Below the pieces are notes generated by a model. It was not told the DNA's origin, searched no databases, and was given only the letters and a program-made list of their open reading frames with translations. A stretch of 64,000 bases of DNA. It comes from Enterococcus sulfureus ATCC 49903 (GTDB taxonomy: Bacteria > Bacillota > Bacilli > Lactobacillales > Enterococcaceae). Of this stretch, positions 19,669 through 28,889 are shown in pieces (positions within the stretch are counted from its first letter, which is position 1; every line of letters starts with the position of its first letter). The position numbers and the translations under genes were made by a program. Where the stretch lies: positions 186,001 to 250,000 of the forward strand of contig NZ_ASWO01000005.1 of NCBI RefSeq assembly GCF_000407605.1, read 5' to 3'.

Positions 19669-20460
19669 ATGAAGATTGTCCAAGTAAAAAAAATGAAAAA
19701 AAATTATAAAGTGCTGTTTGATTCAGGAGACGAACTGATTGCATCAGAAGATTTTCTCATTATGGCACATTTATTTAAAGATCAAGAGTTTACCGAAGAA
19801 GAATTCCACGCTTTACAAGCCCAATCAGGCTATGACCGTGGTGTGCAACTGGCGATGAATTATATTAGCTATCAATTGCGGACAAAAAAAGAAGTCGATC
19901 AATATTTAAAAGAGCAAGAATTTTCGAGTGAGGATCGACCTAAGATTTTAACACGTTTGATTGAATTGCGTCTGATCGATGATCGATTTTATGCAGAAAG
20001 TTTTGTCCGAACGCAACTTTCCTTAGGGGATAAAGGACCAAAACAACTCAAACAAAAAATGAAACAAAAAGGTCTAGATGACGAAACGATCGAGTATGGA
20101 CTTACATTTTATACGAAGGATGATGAACTAGATCTAGCGCAAGTCGTCGCACTTAAGCTCAACAAACGTATCCATCATAAGAGCTATCGTGAACGTCTGC
20201 AAAAAATTCGTATGGGATTGATGCAAAAAGGTTATGATACATCCATCATTGAGCAAGTGATGCAACAAATTTCGCTAGAATTAGATGAAGAGGAAGAAAC
20301 CGTCGCGTTAGAAAAAACTGGTGAACAACTATTGCGCCGTCATGCGCGGTTACCTCTAGCGAAACGAGAACAAAAAGTAAAACAATCGCTTTATACAAAA
20401 GGATTTTCATTGGAAGCGATTCAGATATTTTTAGAAAAGGAACGAGAGAATGAAGAATGA
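19669..20460 (+). CDS. recX: Recombination regulator RecX
   Basis: RecX binds RecA filaments and limits recombinase activity. The 263-residue product has the triple-helix RecX repeats seen as LRTKKEVDQYLKEQEFSSED, LGDKGPKQLKQKMKQKGLD and LQKIRMGLMQKGYD, each ending in the short helix pattern typical of the family, and the L-I-D-D-R-F-Y-A-E-S-F-V segment near residues 104-115. A good AGGAGG precedes the ATG. Its end overlaps mutY by 11 bases, so two DNA-maintenance genes are coupled. Confidence 0.9.
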   Translation: MKIVQVKKMKKNYKVLFDSGDELIASEDFLIMAHLFKDQEFTEEEFHALQAQSGYDRGVQLAMNYISYQLRTKKEVDQYLKEQEFSSEDRPKILTRLIELRLIDDRFYAESFVRTQLSLGDKGPKQLKQKMKQKGLDDETIEYGLTFYTKDDELDLAQVVALKLNKRIHHKSYRERLQKIRMGLMQKGYDTSIIEQVMQQISLELDEEEETVALEKTGEQLLRRHARLPLAKREQKVKQSLYTKGFSLEAIQIFLEKERENEE

Positions 20461-21595
20461 GATCACGTGGTCACAAGAGACGATCGACCAATTTCAAATC
20501 CAATTTTTAGCTTGGTATCATCGCTATAAGCGTAATTTACCGTGGCGTGTGAATCAAGATCCTTATCGAATTTGGATCTCGGAGATCATGCTACAACAAA
20601 CACGAGTCGATACGGTCATCGACTATTACTATCGATTTATGGAAAAATTCCCGACAATTGAACAATTAGCAGCTGCACCAGAAGAAGAGTTGCTTAAAAT
20701 GTGGGAAGGTCTGGGCTATTATTCTCGTGCGCGAAATATTCAATCGGCAGCCAAGCAAATCATGGAACGTCACCAAGGACAGTTTCCAAATACAGTAGAA
20801 GAAATCAGTCAGTTAAAAGGGATTGGTCCTTATACCACAGGTGCGATTGCGAGTATTGCATTTGGATTACCTGAGCCTGCAATCGATGGCAATATCATGC
20901 GGGTCGTCAGTCGTTTGTTTTGTATTCCAGAAGATATTGCAAAACCGAGTAGTCGTAAAGTATTTGATCACTATACGCGCGCGATTTTATCACCAGAAGA
21001 ACCAGGGGAGATGAATCAAGCGTTTATGGATCTAGGATCCGCGATTTGTACCCCGAAAAATCCAGAATGTGAAGCGTGTCCGCTGCAAGCATTTTGCCAA
21101 GCCTATCAAGAAGGCAATATGACTGATTTTCCAGTGAAAACGAAAAAGGCAAAACCAAAAGATGTCTATTATTTTGCTGCAGCAATCGAAAATGAGCAAG
21201 GAGAATTTTGGTTTGAGCAGCGTGAAGATCAAGGATTACTTGCGAAAATGTGGCATTTTCCTTTAGAAGAGGTGGATCAAGCCACTTTTGATCAAGCGTA
21301 TAAACAGTTTCAAAAAGAGGAAATCGAGCAACTTTCTTTGATTGCCGAAGAAGAGGAGCAAGATCCAGTTTTATTTGATTCTTTGCCGGTCATCTGGCAA
21401 ACACGCCACTTAGGTGAAGTCAAACATTTGTTTAGTCATTTGAGATGGCACGTGTTGCTTTTTTATGGACGTACACGTGAGGCACAAGCATTTGAAAATG
21501 GACAATGGATCGATAAAAAAGCTTATGAAGCCTATGCATTTCCAAAAATCCAACACAAAATGTGGGACGAAATCGCAAAAAATCAAAAACATTAG
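20450..21595 (+). CDS. mutY: Adenine DNA glycosylase MutY
   Basis: Removes adenine mispaired with 8-oxoguanine. The 381-residue protein has the catalytic Glu in WISEIMLQQTRVDTV, the HhH motif LKGIGPYTTGAIAS, the catalytic Asp in PAIDGNIMRV and an iron-sulfur motif C-x6-C-x2-C-x5-C (CTPKNPECEACPLQAFC). The C-terminal NUDIX-like domain that reads 8-oxoG covers roughly residues 230-375. All catalytic residues are kept. It overlaps recX at the 5' end; the next gene has its own promoter. Confidence 0.96.
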   Translation: MKNEITWSQETIDQFQIQFLAWYHRYKRNLPWRVNQDPYRIWISEIMLQQTRVDTVIDYYYRFMEKFPTIEQLAAAPEEELLKMWEGLGYYSRARNIQSAAKQIMERHQGQFPNTVEEISQLKGIGPYTTGAIASIAFGLPEPAIDGNIMRVVSRLFCIPEDIAKPSSRKVFDHYTRAILSPEEPGEMNQAFMDLGSAICTPKNPECEACPLQAFCQAYQEGNMTDFPVKTKKAKPKDVYYFAAAIENEQGEFWFEQREDQGLLAKMWHFPLEEVDQATFDQAYKQFQKEEIEQLSLIAEEEEQDPVLFDSLPVIWQTRHLGEVKHLFSHLRWHVLLFYGRTREAQAFENGQWIDKKAYEAYAFPKIQHKMWDEIAKNQKH

Positions 21596-21625
21596 AGATT
21601 AGCGCTAGGCAAAGTTTTTGTTTAT

Positions 21626-21660
21626 TGTTATAATATTGAGTGATATGGGTGTACACTCAA
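21626..21660 (+). promoter_or_regulatory. ntdP promoter with inverted repeat in the leader
   Basis: TGT then TATAAT (21629-21634). Right after it TTGAGTG (21636-21642) is mirrored by CACTCAA (21654-21660), around an 11-base loop. The repeat covers the expected start site; it could be an operator or a 5' mRNA stem. Owner unknown. Confidence 0.5.
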
Positions 21661-21697
21661 ATAAAGGCGTTGATGTTTCGCTGAGGGAAGGATTGCT

Positions 21698-22231
21698 ATG
21701 CGAGTTCCAAAAGAAGGAGAGTTTGTAACGATTCAAAGCTACAAACACGATGGCAATTTGCACCGTACGTGGCGAGATACCATGGTATTAAAAACTAGCG
21801 AATATTCAATGATTGGCGTCAATGATCACACATTGGTAACCGAATCAGACGGTAGACGTTGGGTTACCCGAGAGCCAGCAATCGTATATTTTCATAAGAA
21901 GTATTGGTTTAATATTATTGCGATGATCCGTGAAAAAGGTGTCTCTTATTATTGTAATCTTGCTTCTCCTTATCTATTAGATGAAGAAGCATTGAAGTAT
22001 ATTGATTACGATTTAGATATCAAGGTATTTCCTGATGGAGAAAAACGCTTATTAGACGTAGATGAATACGAGTTGCACAAGAAAATGATGCATTATCCGA
22101 AAGACATCGATTTTATTTTAAAAGAAAATGTCAAAATATTGGTCGACTGGATCAATAATGGAGAAGGTCCTTTTTCTGAAGGGTATGTAGATATTTGGTA
22201 TGATCGCTACAAGCAATTGTCGCAAAAATAA
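21698..22231 (+). CDS. ntdP: DUF402 nucleoside tri-/diphosphate phosphatase (NtdP-like)
   Basis: Matches the Gram-positive DUF402 family, whose S. aureus and B. subtilis members (NtdP/YgaC) hydrolyse nucleoside di- and triphosphates with a divalent metal. The 177-residue product carries the family segments [57 protein letters not shown] and [10 protein letters not shown], the acidic residues that bind metal. Length is as expected. It is a single-gene unit with its own promoter and terminator. Function is taken from family knowledge. Confidence 0.88.
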   Translation: MRVPKEGEFVTIQSYKHDGNLHRTWRDTMVLKTSEYSMIGVNDHTLVTESDGRRWVTREPAIVYFHKKYWFNIIAMIREKGVSYYCNLASPYLLDEEALKYIDYDLDIKVFPDGEKRLLDVDEYELHKKMMHYPKDIDFILKENVKILVDWINNGEGPFSEGYVDIWYDRYKQLSQK

Positions 22232-22264
22232 AAAACACTGTCGCATGTGCGGCAGTGTTTTTTA
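22232..22264. terminator. Terminator between ntdP and the GNAT gene
   Basis: AAACACTG(T)CGC pairs with GCG(G)CAGTGTTT and is flanked by A and T runs, serving both converging genes. Confidence 0.85.
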
Positions 22265-22265
22265 T

Positions 22266-22697
22266 TTAGAGCGTTTTTTCCATCGTCACATGTTCAATGC
22301 CAGCATCTAAAAAGATCTCACTGGCTACGTGATAGCCCAAGCGCTCATAAAATCCTTTGGCACTAAGTTGTGCACCTAAAGTAATAGTTGTAAATCCTTG
22401 TTGTTGTAAGCTGTTTTCGATGAACTGGATCAGTGTGGCGCCGGCTTGTTGTCCACGTGCCTGTTGTCTTACCGCCATACGTTGCAATTTAGCTTTCGTA
22501 GCACTTAAAGGTAAGATGCGTGCGGTTGCGATGGCTTCATCTTCTTTATAGCCCACAAAATGGATCGTTTTGTCTTCCAATTCGTCAATTTCCAATGTTT
22601 CTGGAACGTGTTGTTCTACGACAAAGACTGCTTGACGCAGTGCTAGTGCATCTTGGTAGATGTTGTCCTTTATATCAGTTGTGTGATAAATGTTCAT
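22266..22697 (-). CDS. GNAT-family N-acetyltransferase
   Basis: A 143-residue single-domain GNAT protein of the YjcF/ElaA-like group. It shows LRQAVFVVEQHVP near the N-terminus (the R-x-x-V-F-V-x-E-Q pattern common to this group), ATARILPLS, the acetyl-CoA loop RQQARGQQAGATLI and a C-terminal AKGFYERLGYHV. The loop R-G-Q-Q-A-G is close to canonical. The substrate is unknown. AAGGAG lies just before the start. Upstream on the same strand lies a decayed isochorismatase-family gene with only a short gap, so the two were probably once one operon. Confidence 0.8.
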   Translation of the reverse strand: MNIYHTTDIKDNIYQDALALRQAVFVVEQHVPETLEIDELEDKTIHFVGYKEDEAIATARILPLSATKAKLQRMAVRQQARGQQAGATLIQFIENSLQQQGFTTITLGAQLSAKGFYERLGYHVASEIFLDAGIEHVTMEKTL

Positions 22698-23072
22698 AAA
22701 AAAACTCCTTTTTTATTAGAGGATCTTCAAACGTTAAAAATCGGTCTCGCCAAATATCTTCATAAAATGCAATGATTTGTAAGGCAGTGCACGTAGCTTG
22801 GTCTGTTGTGGAACTAGCATTTGGAAATGAATAAAGTGTAAAGCTCAATCCATGCGCAAATTTAATCGTACTATCCACACAATATTGTGTTTGGGCTCCC
22901 TACACTTCTAAGCAATCGATTTGTTCTTGTTTCAAGTGCTCAGCTAGATCGGTTTGGTAAAAACTATTCGCGTGTGTTTTAGCAATCCGCGTCTCTTCAA
23001 GATGAGCATCTAACTGTGGCATTAATTGCCAATCAGAATGACCGACTACCAAACTTTCATCAAAGCAAGCAT
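22675..23072 (-). pseudogene. Decayed isochorismatase-family cysteine hydrolase
   Basis: On the minus strand an intact ribosome-binding site (AAGGAG) and ATG at 23072 open a gene starting MLAL, but this frame stops after eight codons. The next reading frame then gives VVGHSDWQLMPQLDAHLEE..., NSFYQTDLAEHL and, after an in-frame TAG (22900-22902), GAQTQYCVDSTIKFAHGLSF, which holds the catalytic Cys of the isochorismatase family. Most of the N-terminal half of a normal 170-180-residue hydrolase, with the catalytic Asp and Lys region, is missing. I read this as an internal deletion with frame change plus a nonsense mutation. The last 200 bases remain open and overlap the GNAT start slightly. Confidence 0.8.
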
Positions 23073-23239
23073 TTGAATTCCTCCTTGGTTCCTTCTAGTA
23101 TAGCGTATTCTAATGTAAAAAAAAGGAGATTCACATGATTTTCTATCATCTAAAAAAGTGACAAAATTGTTTGTGGTGTCTAGGACCATTCGATGGTCAA
23201 GCGATTTTGATTTCTTCATAGTAAATGTAAACAAATGAA
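23073..23239 (+). other. Gene-free remnant stretch beside the pseudogene
   Basis: Together with the pseudogene this fills about 540 bases without an intact gene. An AAAAGGAG and ATG at 23135 open a frame that stops after eight codons (ends 23161), perhaps the scar of another start. A small ACCATTCGATGGT palindrome lies near 23187-23199. No convincing promoter for the exporter genes is visible. Confidence 0.4.
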
Positions 23240-23251
23240 ATGGTGAAGAAA

Positions 23252-23998
23252 ATGGAAGAAAATGAAGATAAGATTCGAATTTTATTAGTGTATGGAAAAG
23301 TATTATTAGAATGTAATTTTGACTTAGCGGAGATTCGTAGTGACATGTATCATTTAATGAATCAAATGGGGCTTCATCACTTATCGATTTTTATGACGCA
23401 AACCAGTTTGATGCTTATTGACAATACGACAGATAATGTGAAAATGATCAAAATCGATAGCTACGCCTATAATTTTGAAAAAATTAGTCATATTCATGAA
23501 CTAGTCTTGCAGTTATCATTAAAAAAAATCAGTCTACAAGAATTTTATACTGCCTTAGTAGCAATAGATAAAAAAAGTTATGCCTTTTCGACGCCCACAC
23601 AAGTGGTACATGCTGGAATTATTTGTGGTGCGATGTATAGTCTGATCAATGGGTGGTCCAATCTAGTATTCGTCTCTTTTATCTTAGGCAGTTTTGGTTA
23701 TTTTTGTTTTTTGACTTGTCAAAAATATCTCAAAATCAAATTATTTACAATTTTTTTATATTCGATCTTCATTACGATTTGTTCGATGATTTTGTATAAA
23801 GTCCTGCACCTTCATAATGATTTTGCCTTGATTTTAAGTTGTATGATGCCTTTATTTCCTGGTGCAACCTTAGTCAATGCTATTCGTGCAGGAATCAACG
23901 GAGATTATATCGTCAGCTTATCTCAAGGTGTGGAAGCGATCAATACAGCCCTTATGCTAGGATTACCCGTAGCCTTTTTACTCACGATAGCAGTCTAA
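23252..23998 (+). CDS. ThrE/YjjP-type threonine/serine exporter subunit 1
   Basis: Larger half of a split ThrE-family amino-acid exporter (YjjP-type, DUF1212). It is 248 residues, with a soluble N-terminal part of about 120 residues and then five or so hydrophobic helices. The family turn MPLFPGATLVNAIRAGINGDY near 205-225 is present. The next gene supplies the small YjjB-like half, as in other Firmicutes and E. coli. I prefer the ATG at 23252, preceded by GGTGA, over the in-frame ATG at 23240, which has no ribosome-binding site; this is uncertain. The substrate is inferred from the family; export of Thr/Ser fits the adjacent peptidase genes. Confidence 0.8.
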   Translation: MEENEDKIRILLVYGKVLLECNFDLAEIRSDMYHLMNQMGLHHLSIFMTQTSLMLIDNTTDNVKMIKIDSYAYNFEKISHIHELVLQLSLKKISLQEFYTALVAIDKKSYAFSTPTQVVHAGIICGAMYSLINGWSNLVFVSFILGSFGYFCFLTCQKYLKIKLFTIFLYSIFITICSMILYKVLHLHNDFALILSCMMPLFPGATLVNAIRAGINGDYIVSLSQGVEAINTALMLGLPVAFLLTIAV

Positions 23999-24011
23999 GG
24001 AGGAAATGGAC

Positions 24012-24446
24012 ATGATATTGCGTGCTTTTTTTAGTTTTTTCGTTAGTTCTTCGACTGCGGTATTAAATAGAGTGGAAAAAAAATACTATATTCTTTGTGG
24101 ATGTTGTGGCATGGTCACTTCGTTTGCGTATAGTGTGGCGTCCATTTATTTTACTGCCCCAATGGCTTCTTTACTGTCGTGTGTGGCCCTGACGATCGTC
24201 AGTCAACTATTAAGTCACACCGTTGAGCGTCCGAGTTTGATCTTTACCGTTTCTGGAATTATGCCGATCGTACCTGGGAGTTTATTGTTTAAGACGTGCA
24301 ATGCGTTTGCAGAAAACAATTACACACAAACTGTCAGTTACGGTGCACAAGCGATTTTAGTCGGAATCTCGATTGCGTTAGGTTTTTTCTTCAATGAAGC
24401 CTTTGCAGCAATTTTGGCTCAATTGCGTACACATAAAAAAGACTAA
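24012..24446 (+). CDS. ThrE/YjjB-type exporter subunit 2
   Basis: Small half of the split exporter (DUF3815/YjjB type), 144 residues and almost wholly hydrophobic, with about four to five membrane helices. The motif SGIMPIVPGSLLFKTCNA near residues 83-100 mirrors the P-G turn of the larger subunit. The ATG at 24012 has AAGGAGG eight bases upstream; the ATG at 24006 would be too close to it. The gene follows its partner by 13 bases. Its stop lies in the stem of the terminator. Confidence 0.8.
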   Translation: MILRAFFSFFVSSSTAVLNRVEKKYYILCGCCGMVTSFAYSVASIYFTAPMASLLSCVALTIVSQLLSHTVERPSLIFTVSGIMPIVPGSLLFKTCNAFAENNYTQTVSYGAQAILVGISIALGFFFNEAFAAILAQLRTHKKD

Positions 24447-24467
24447 CGATTTTGTTAGTCTTTTTTT
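24441..24467 (+). terminator. Terminator after the exporter genes
   Basis: GACTAAC (24441-24447) pairs with GTTAGTC (24454-24460) plus seven T; the stop codon of the exporter gene lies in the first arm. Confidence 0.85.
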
Positions 24468-24582
24468 ACTTCACAAAAATAATGACAAAACTGTTATACA
24501 ACAAGAGTTGGAAACAATGGTCGTTTCATGCTAAGTCCTCTATGCTAAAAAGTGTAAAAAATAAGACGAGGACGTGATTAAA

Positions 24583-25917
24583 GTGAAAGGATTAACCAAG
24601 GAACTGATACAAGAGATCCAACATAGTACAGAAAATAAATCATACCGTGTGGCCCAACATGCTGTAACAACGAATGGGATCTTTAAAGCAGCACAAAATA
24701 TCCAAGCAATCAACGAGAACTATTTCAATTTTTCCGTAGATATCGACGATCACTTGGTGACTAATCAAAATCATAGCGGCCGTTGTTGGATGTTTGCTTG
24801 TTTGAACATTTTACGCTCGCATATTGAAACACAATACGAGATTGAAAATTTTGAGCTGTCGCAAAATTATTTGTATTTTTGGGATAAACTGGAAAAAGCA
24901 AATTATTTTTACCAACAGATCTTAGCAACTGCAAATAAAAAATTAGCCAGTCGAACGGTCCAATATCTACTTACTACACCACAACAAGATGGTGGTGACT
25001 GGAATTTGGTCTTATCCTTAGTAGAAAAATACGGCTTAGTTCCACATTATGCGATGAATGAAACAAGTTGTAGCATCGACTCTACAGAGTTAAATACGAT
25101 ATTAAATCGTAAACTAAGAAAAGATGCTTATGCGATCCGTGAAATGGTCGACCATCACGCCAAGCATTGTGAAGTCGAAATGTATATTAAACATCAATTA
25201 AAAATAATTTATACAATTCTTTGTACATCTCTTGGTACACCGCCTGAAACCTTTGATTTTACGTTCCGCACGAAAACGAACACGTTTGAACAGTACCCTA
25301 ACTTAACACCACTTCAATTTTATCAAGAGTATTTGACATTGGACCTAACAGATTATGTCGCGATTATCAACGTCCCGGATGAATCGATGCCATTTCATCA
25401 GCTTTATCAAGTACAATTATCCGATAATATGATTGATGGGATCCCAAATTATTATGTAAATGTGCCAATCGAACAAATGAAGGAATTTACGATCGCGCAA
25501 TTAAAAGCCAGTGAACCTGTCTTTTTTGGTTGTGACGTGCTGAAATATTTTGATCGAACAAAAGGGATCATGTCTTATGATCTTTATGACTTTGATGCGT
25601 TATTTGATACTACGTTTACCATGCCAAAAGGACCGCGTTTTGTTTATCGTGAAAGTCTTCCCACACACGCAATGGTGATTGGTGGCGTGCACATCGTAAA
25701 TGAACAACCTATTCGTTGGAAAGTCGAAAACAGCTGGGGACGAGAAATCGGAGATAAAGGATTTTTTGTGATGGACGATGCGTGGATGAGTGAATTTGTC
25801 TATGAAGTAGTCATCAAAAAAGAATTTCTGTCTAAAGATGTGTTGTCTGTTTTAGAACAAGAACCGACTGTACTTCCATTTTGGAATCCGATGAATCCCA
25901 TTGCAGCACAAAAATAG
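24583..25917 (+). CDS. pepC: Aminopeptidase C (bleomycin-hydrolase family)
   Basis: Cytosolic C1B cysteine aminopeptidase that trims peptides from the N-terminus, 444 residues as usual for PepC. The catalytic set is visible: Gln62 and Cys68 in NQNHSGRCWMFA, His in THAMVIGG near 363, and Asn in KVENSWG near 384. The very C-terminus, which blocks the cleft in the hexamer, is present. I start at the GTG at 24583, ten bases after GAGGA; the GTG at 24574 is too close. It begins a likely operon with the dipeptidase and permease genes. Confidence 0.92.
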   Translation: MKGLTKELIQEIQHSTENKSYRVAQHAVTTNGIFKAAQNIQAINENYFNFSVDIDDHLVTNQNHSGRCWMFACLNILRSHIETQYEIENFELSQNYLYFWDKLEKANYFYQQILATANKKLASRTVQYLLTTPQQDGGDWNLVLSLVEKYGLVPHYAMNETSCSIDSTELNTILNRKLRKDAYAIREMVDHHAKHCEVEMYIKHQLKIIYTILCTSLGTPPETFDFTFRTKTNTFEQYPNLTPLQFYQEYLTLDLTDYVAIINVPDESMPFHQLYQVQLSDNMIDGIPNYYVNVPIEQMKEFTIAQLKASEPVFFGCDVLKYFDRTKGIMSYDLYDFDALFDTTFTMPKGPRFVYRESLPTHAMVIGGVHIVNEQPIRWKVENSWGREIGDKGFFVMDDAWMSEFVYEVVIKKEFLSKDVLSVLEQEPTVLPFWNPMNPIAAQK

Positions 25918-25933
25918 AAAGGTAGGATGAGTT

Positions 25934-27343
25934 ATGTGTACAACTGTATTAGTAGGAAAGAACGCATCGCGCACAGGATCAACTATGATCGCTCGTAATG
26001 CAGATGCGGAGGAACCGATTCAACCCGTAAAATTTATCCACGTGAAAGCAGATCAAAATGGAAAAGGAGAGTATCGCTCAACCGTTTCGGAGTATACGGA
26101 AGACTATCCAGAACATTCTTTGGCTTATCATATGATTCCATTCATTGAAAGCGAGCGTCCAGAACTTGGAATCATGGGGGAAGCGGGGATCAATTCTTTA
26201 AATATCGCTATGAGCTCGACTGAAAGTATCTTTGGAAACCCTTCAGTATTGGCTCTTGATCCTTTAACAAAACGAGGACTAGGTGAAGATTCCCTGTTGA
26301 ACATGGTACTTCCTTATATTCGCTCGGCACGTGAAGGCGTGACGTATACAGCCAATATTATTGCTCAGTATGGATCACACGAAGGAAATGGCATTATTTT
26401 TAGCGATAAAGACGAGATTTGGTATATGGAAATTCCATGTGGCCACCACTGGGTCGCAGTACGTTTACCAGATGATTGTTGTGCAGTCATTGCCAATCAG
26501 TCCTTGATCGAAGACATCGATTTTACAGATAGTGAACATGTAATGTATTCAAAAGGCATACAAGAATTTGTGAGTCAAAATAGATTGAATCCTGATCGTG
26601 AAGGGTTTAATTTCCGTCATATCTTTGGTACGAGTTCAAAAGAAGATCGTAAATACAACACAGCACGGGTATGGTACGGACAAAAATATTTAGGATTAGA
26701 TACCTCAGATCCTACTGCAAGTAACATGCCATTTTGTTTTAAACCTAATCGTTTATTGACGGTAGCCGATGTAGGTGCTGTGTTAAGTTCACATTATGAT
26801 GAAACAGTCTATGATCCATTTAATGAAAATGATGTAGTTCAAGCTACAATGTATCGTCCAATTGCTATGAACCGAACAGCGGAGTCACATATTCTAGAAA
26901 TACGAAACCATGTCCCTGAAGAGATTGCCGCTTTATTTTGGTTAAATAGTGGACCGACTGCATTTAATCCTTACGTGCCATTTTATACCAATAGTGAAGA
27001 TACGGCACCTGCCTATCATCATACTTCGCCAACTTATGACAACAGTCAAGCTTACTGGTTAGCACGTGAACTTGCTGTTTTAGTGGAACGGGATTATCAA
27101 ACATTATCGTATGCCAATTTTGATTATTTGACAGCAGCAGCCATTTTGACCAATCAACTAGTTGCGCAAACAGATCGGCTTTATCAAGAAGGAAATAGAG
27201 AAGACGCTGTAGCTTTCTTAACTGAACAAAATCAACAAAATGCACAAAAAATAATCGACTTAACGAAAAAACATATTGGTGAATTGATTGAAAAAGGATT
27301 AGCGCTTTCTAAACTTACATTTGATATTACAAAAGACGTTTAA
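25934..27343 (+). CDS. C69-family dipeptidase
   Basis: N-terminal-nucleophile dipeptidase of the PepD/PepDA family, 469 residues. It starts MCTTVLVGK: Cys2 becomes the N-terminal nucleophile after Met removal, as in related lactobacillal dipeptidases. Other family segments are TMIARNADAEEP, YGSHEGNGIIFSDKDEIWYMEI and ARVWYGQKYL. No signal peptide, so it acts in the cytosol on dipeptides left by PepC and similar enzymes. It starts 16 bases after pepC with a GGTAGGATGAG leader, and the permease follows by 15 bases. Confidence 0.9.
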   Translation: MCTTVLVGKNASRTGSTMIARNADAEEPIQPVKFIHVKADQNGKGEYRSTVSEYTEDYPEHSLAYHMIPFIESERPELGIMGEAGINSLNIAMSSTESIFGNPSVLALDPLTKRGLGEDSLLNMVLPYIRSAREGVTYTANIIAQYGSHEGNGIIFSDKDEIWYMEIPCGHHWVAVRLPDDCCAVIANQSLIEDIDFTDSEHVMYSKGIQEFVSQNRLNPDREGFNFRHIFGTSSKEDRKYNTARVWYGQKYLGLDTSDPTASNMPFCFKPNRLLTVADVGAVLSSHYDETVYDPFNENDVVQATMYRPIAMNRTAESHILEIRNHVPEEIAALFWLNSGPTAFNPYVPFYTNSEDTAPAYHHTSPTYDNSQAYWLARELAVLVERDYQTLSYANFDYLTAAAILTNQLVAQTDRLYQEGNREDAVAFLTEQNQQNAQKIIDLTKKHIGELIEKGLALSKLTFDITKDV

Positions 27344-27358
27344 AGGGAGGAAACCAAG

Positions 27359-28825
27359 ATGCAACATGTACACAAACCGTCTGCCTCACGTCCATCGTCT
27401 GCTGCACCGTCTACACAAAAATTTAAAACACTTTCTAAAATTAGTTTACCGACCTTTATTGGCTTAACATTTGCACTTGTCGCTGGACCGTATTATTCGA
27501 CGTTGACCGCGACGGGTTGGAATATGTTTATCTACATGGGGATTGCAGCGCTTTGTTTTGCCTTGCCGATCGCGTTGATTTCTGGTGAATTTGGGACCAC
27601 TTTTCCAGGTCGCGGGGGTCCAGAACTTTGGGTCAACAACACGCTAGGTCCAAAGTGGGGATTTGTGACATCCTGGTTGATTTGGGCCGCGATGTTTCCT
27701 TCTATGGTAGTGGTTGGAACGGGATTTGCACCGATGCTTGCGTTATTGATCAAACGAGCGGATCTCGTTGAAAATCCTATCTATACCTTAGTCGTGATCT
27801 TAGGATTGGTCTGGTCGATGACGATCTTAAATTTAAAATTCGATATGGCGAAAATCAATGGGAAATTTGGGATTTGGTTAGGCTTATATATTCCAGTATT
27901 GATGCTATTTTCGCTAGGGCTGATTACTTTTATTAAATTTGGGTTTTCATCTCACAGTATTTTAGGCCAATTTTCATTTCATAAATTGATCCCTCAATCT
28001 TTTACTTCAGGAACAGGGATGTACTTTAGCGGAATTATTTTTGTGTTTTTAGGTATTGAAATGTCTTCAGTTTTTATTACACGACTAAATAACCCGTCAA
28101 AACAATACTCTAAAGGCATTATTACGGCACTGATCATGTTGGCCTTGTTCTCATTGATCAATTCTTTTTTAGTAGCAAACGTGATTCCAGCTGGAAAGAT
28201 CCAATTGAACAATGGGGCTCAACCGTTACAGATTTTTGCCAATGAATTAGGGTTGCCATATGTTTTAGTCCAATTGTTTTGTTTGTTTTCGATTGTTAGT
28301 GTTGTGACAAATATGTCTACGTGGTTTGTCAGTGCATCGAAAACGATTACGCAAAGTGCGCTTCAAGGTGATTTTCCACCAAAATTCAATTTTTGGAAAA
28401 CCAATAAATTTAATGCGTGTAAGAGTCTATTACTCGTACAAGCCATCGCGATTTCACTTTTGGCAGGGGCTTATGTGGTGATTCCAGGAATCAACAAGGT
28501 ATTTATCATCATTACCAACAGCGGAACCGTACTATATTGTATGGCATATTGCTTAATGGCCATCGGATTTATTGCTATGCGTCGACAAAACAAAGCGCAA
28601 AAACATCCGTTTAGAATCGGTAAAAAAGGAAACGGTTTAGGATATTTTATGGCTGGTTTATTGATCGTAACGGTTTTCTTTGCCTTAACGATAACCTTTA
28701 TCAACAATAATTTAGTAAACTTTATTTTTGTAGTTGTATTAGTGGCCATTTTATTTGCGATTCCATTGGTGATTTATAAAATAAAAAAACCAGAATGGAA
28801 AGAAGGCTTACCAAAAGAAGAGTGA
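27359..28825 (+). CDS. APC-family amino-acid permease
   Basis: Polytopic membrane protein of 488 residues with about 12 hydrophobic segments, starting after a Ser/Pro/Ala-rich N-terminus of about 25 residues. Early TFALVAGPYYST and the GEFGTTFPGRGGPELWV loop match the amino acid-polyamine-organocation superfamily, in the glutamate/GABA antiporter-like group. The substrate cannot be named. Operon position behind two peptidases suggests exchange or uptake of amino acids released from peptides. A moderate terminator follows, then a gene of unknown function. Confidence 0.85.
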   Translation: MQHVHKPSASRPSSAAPSTQKFKTLSKISLPTFIGLTFALVAGPYYSTLTATGWNMFIYMGIAALCFALPIALISGEFGTTFPGRGGPELWVNNTLGPKWGFVTSWLIWAAMFPSMVVVGTGFAPMLALLIKRADLVENPIYTLVVILGLVWSMTILNLKFDMAKINGKFGIWLGLYIPVLMLFSLGLITFIKFGFSSHSILGQFSFHKLIPQSFTSGTGMYFSGIIFVFLGIEMSSVFITRLNNPSKQYSKGIITALIMLALFSLINSFLVANVIPAGKIQLNNGAQPLQIFANELGLPYVLVQLFCLFSIVSVVTNMSTWFVSASKTITQSALQGDFPPKFNFWKTNKFNACKSLLLVQAIAISLLAGAYVVIPGINKVFIIITNSGTVLYCMAYCLMAIGFIAMRRQNKAQKHPFRIGKKGNGLGYFMAGLLIVTVFFALTITFINNNLVNFIFVVVLVAILFAIPLVIYKIKKPEWKEGLPKEE

Positions 28826-28841
28826 AGATCAAGAGAGTGTG

Positions 28842-28870
28842 AAGCCACAGCAGAAATGTTGTGGCTTTTC
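28842..28870 (+). terminator. Weak terminator after the permease gene
   Basis: AAGCCACA (28842-28849) pairs with TGTGGCTT (28860-28867), with a short T tract. Read-through into the next gene is likely. Confidence 0.6.
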
Positions 28871-28889
28871 TTATCTGAAAGGAGAAAAA

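Noticed and set aside
23135-23161. Eight-codon ORF with a good ribosome-binding site
   Set aside because: Too short and without a recognisable leader-peptide pattern; more likely a scar of decay than a gene.
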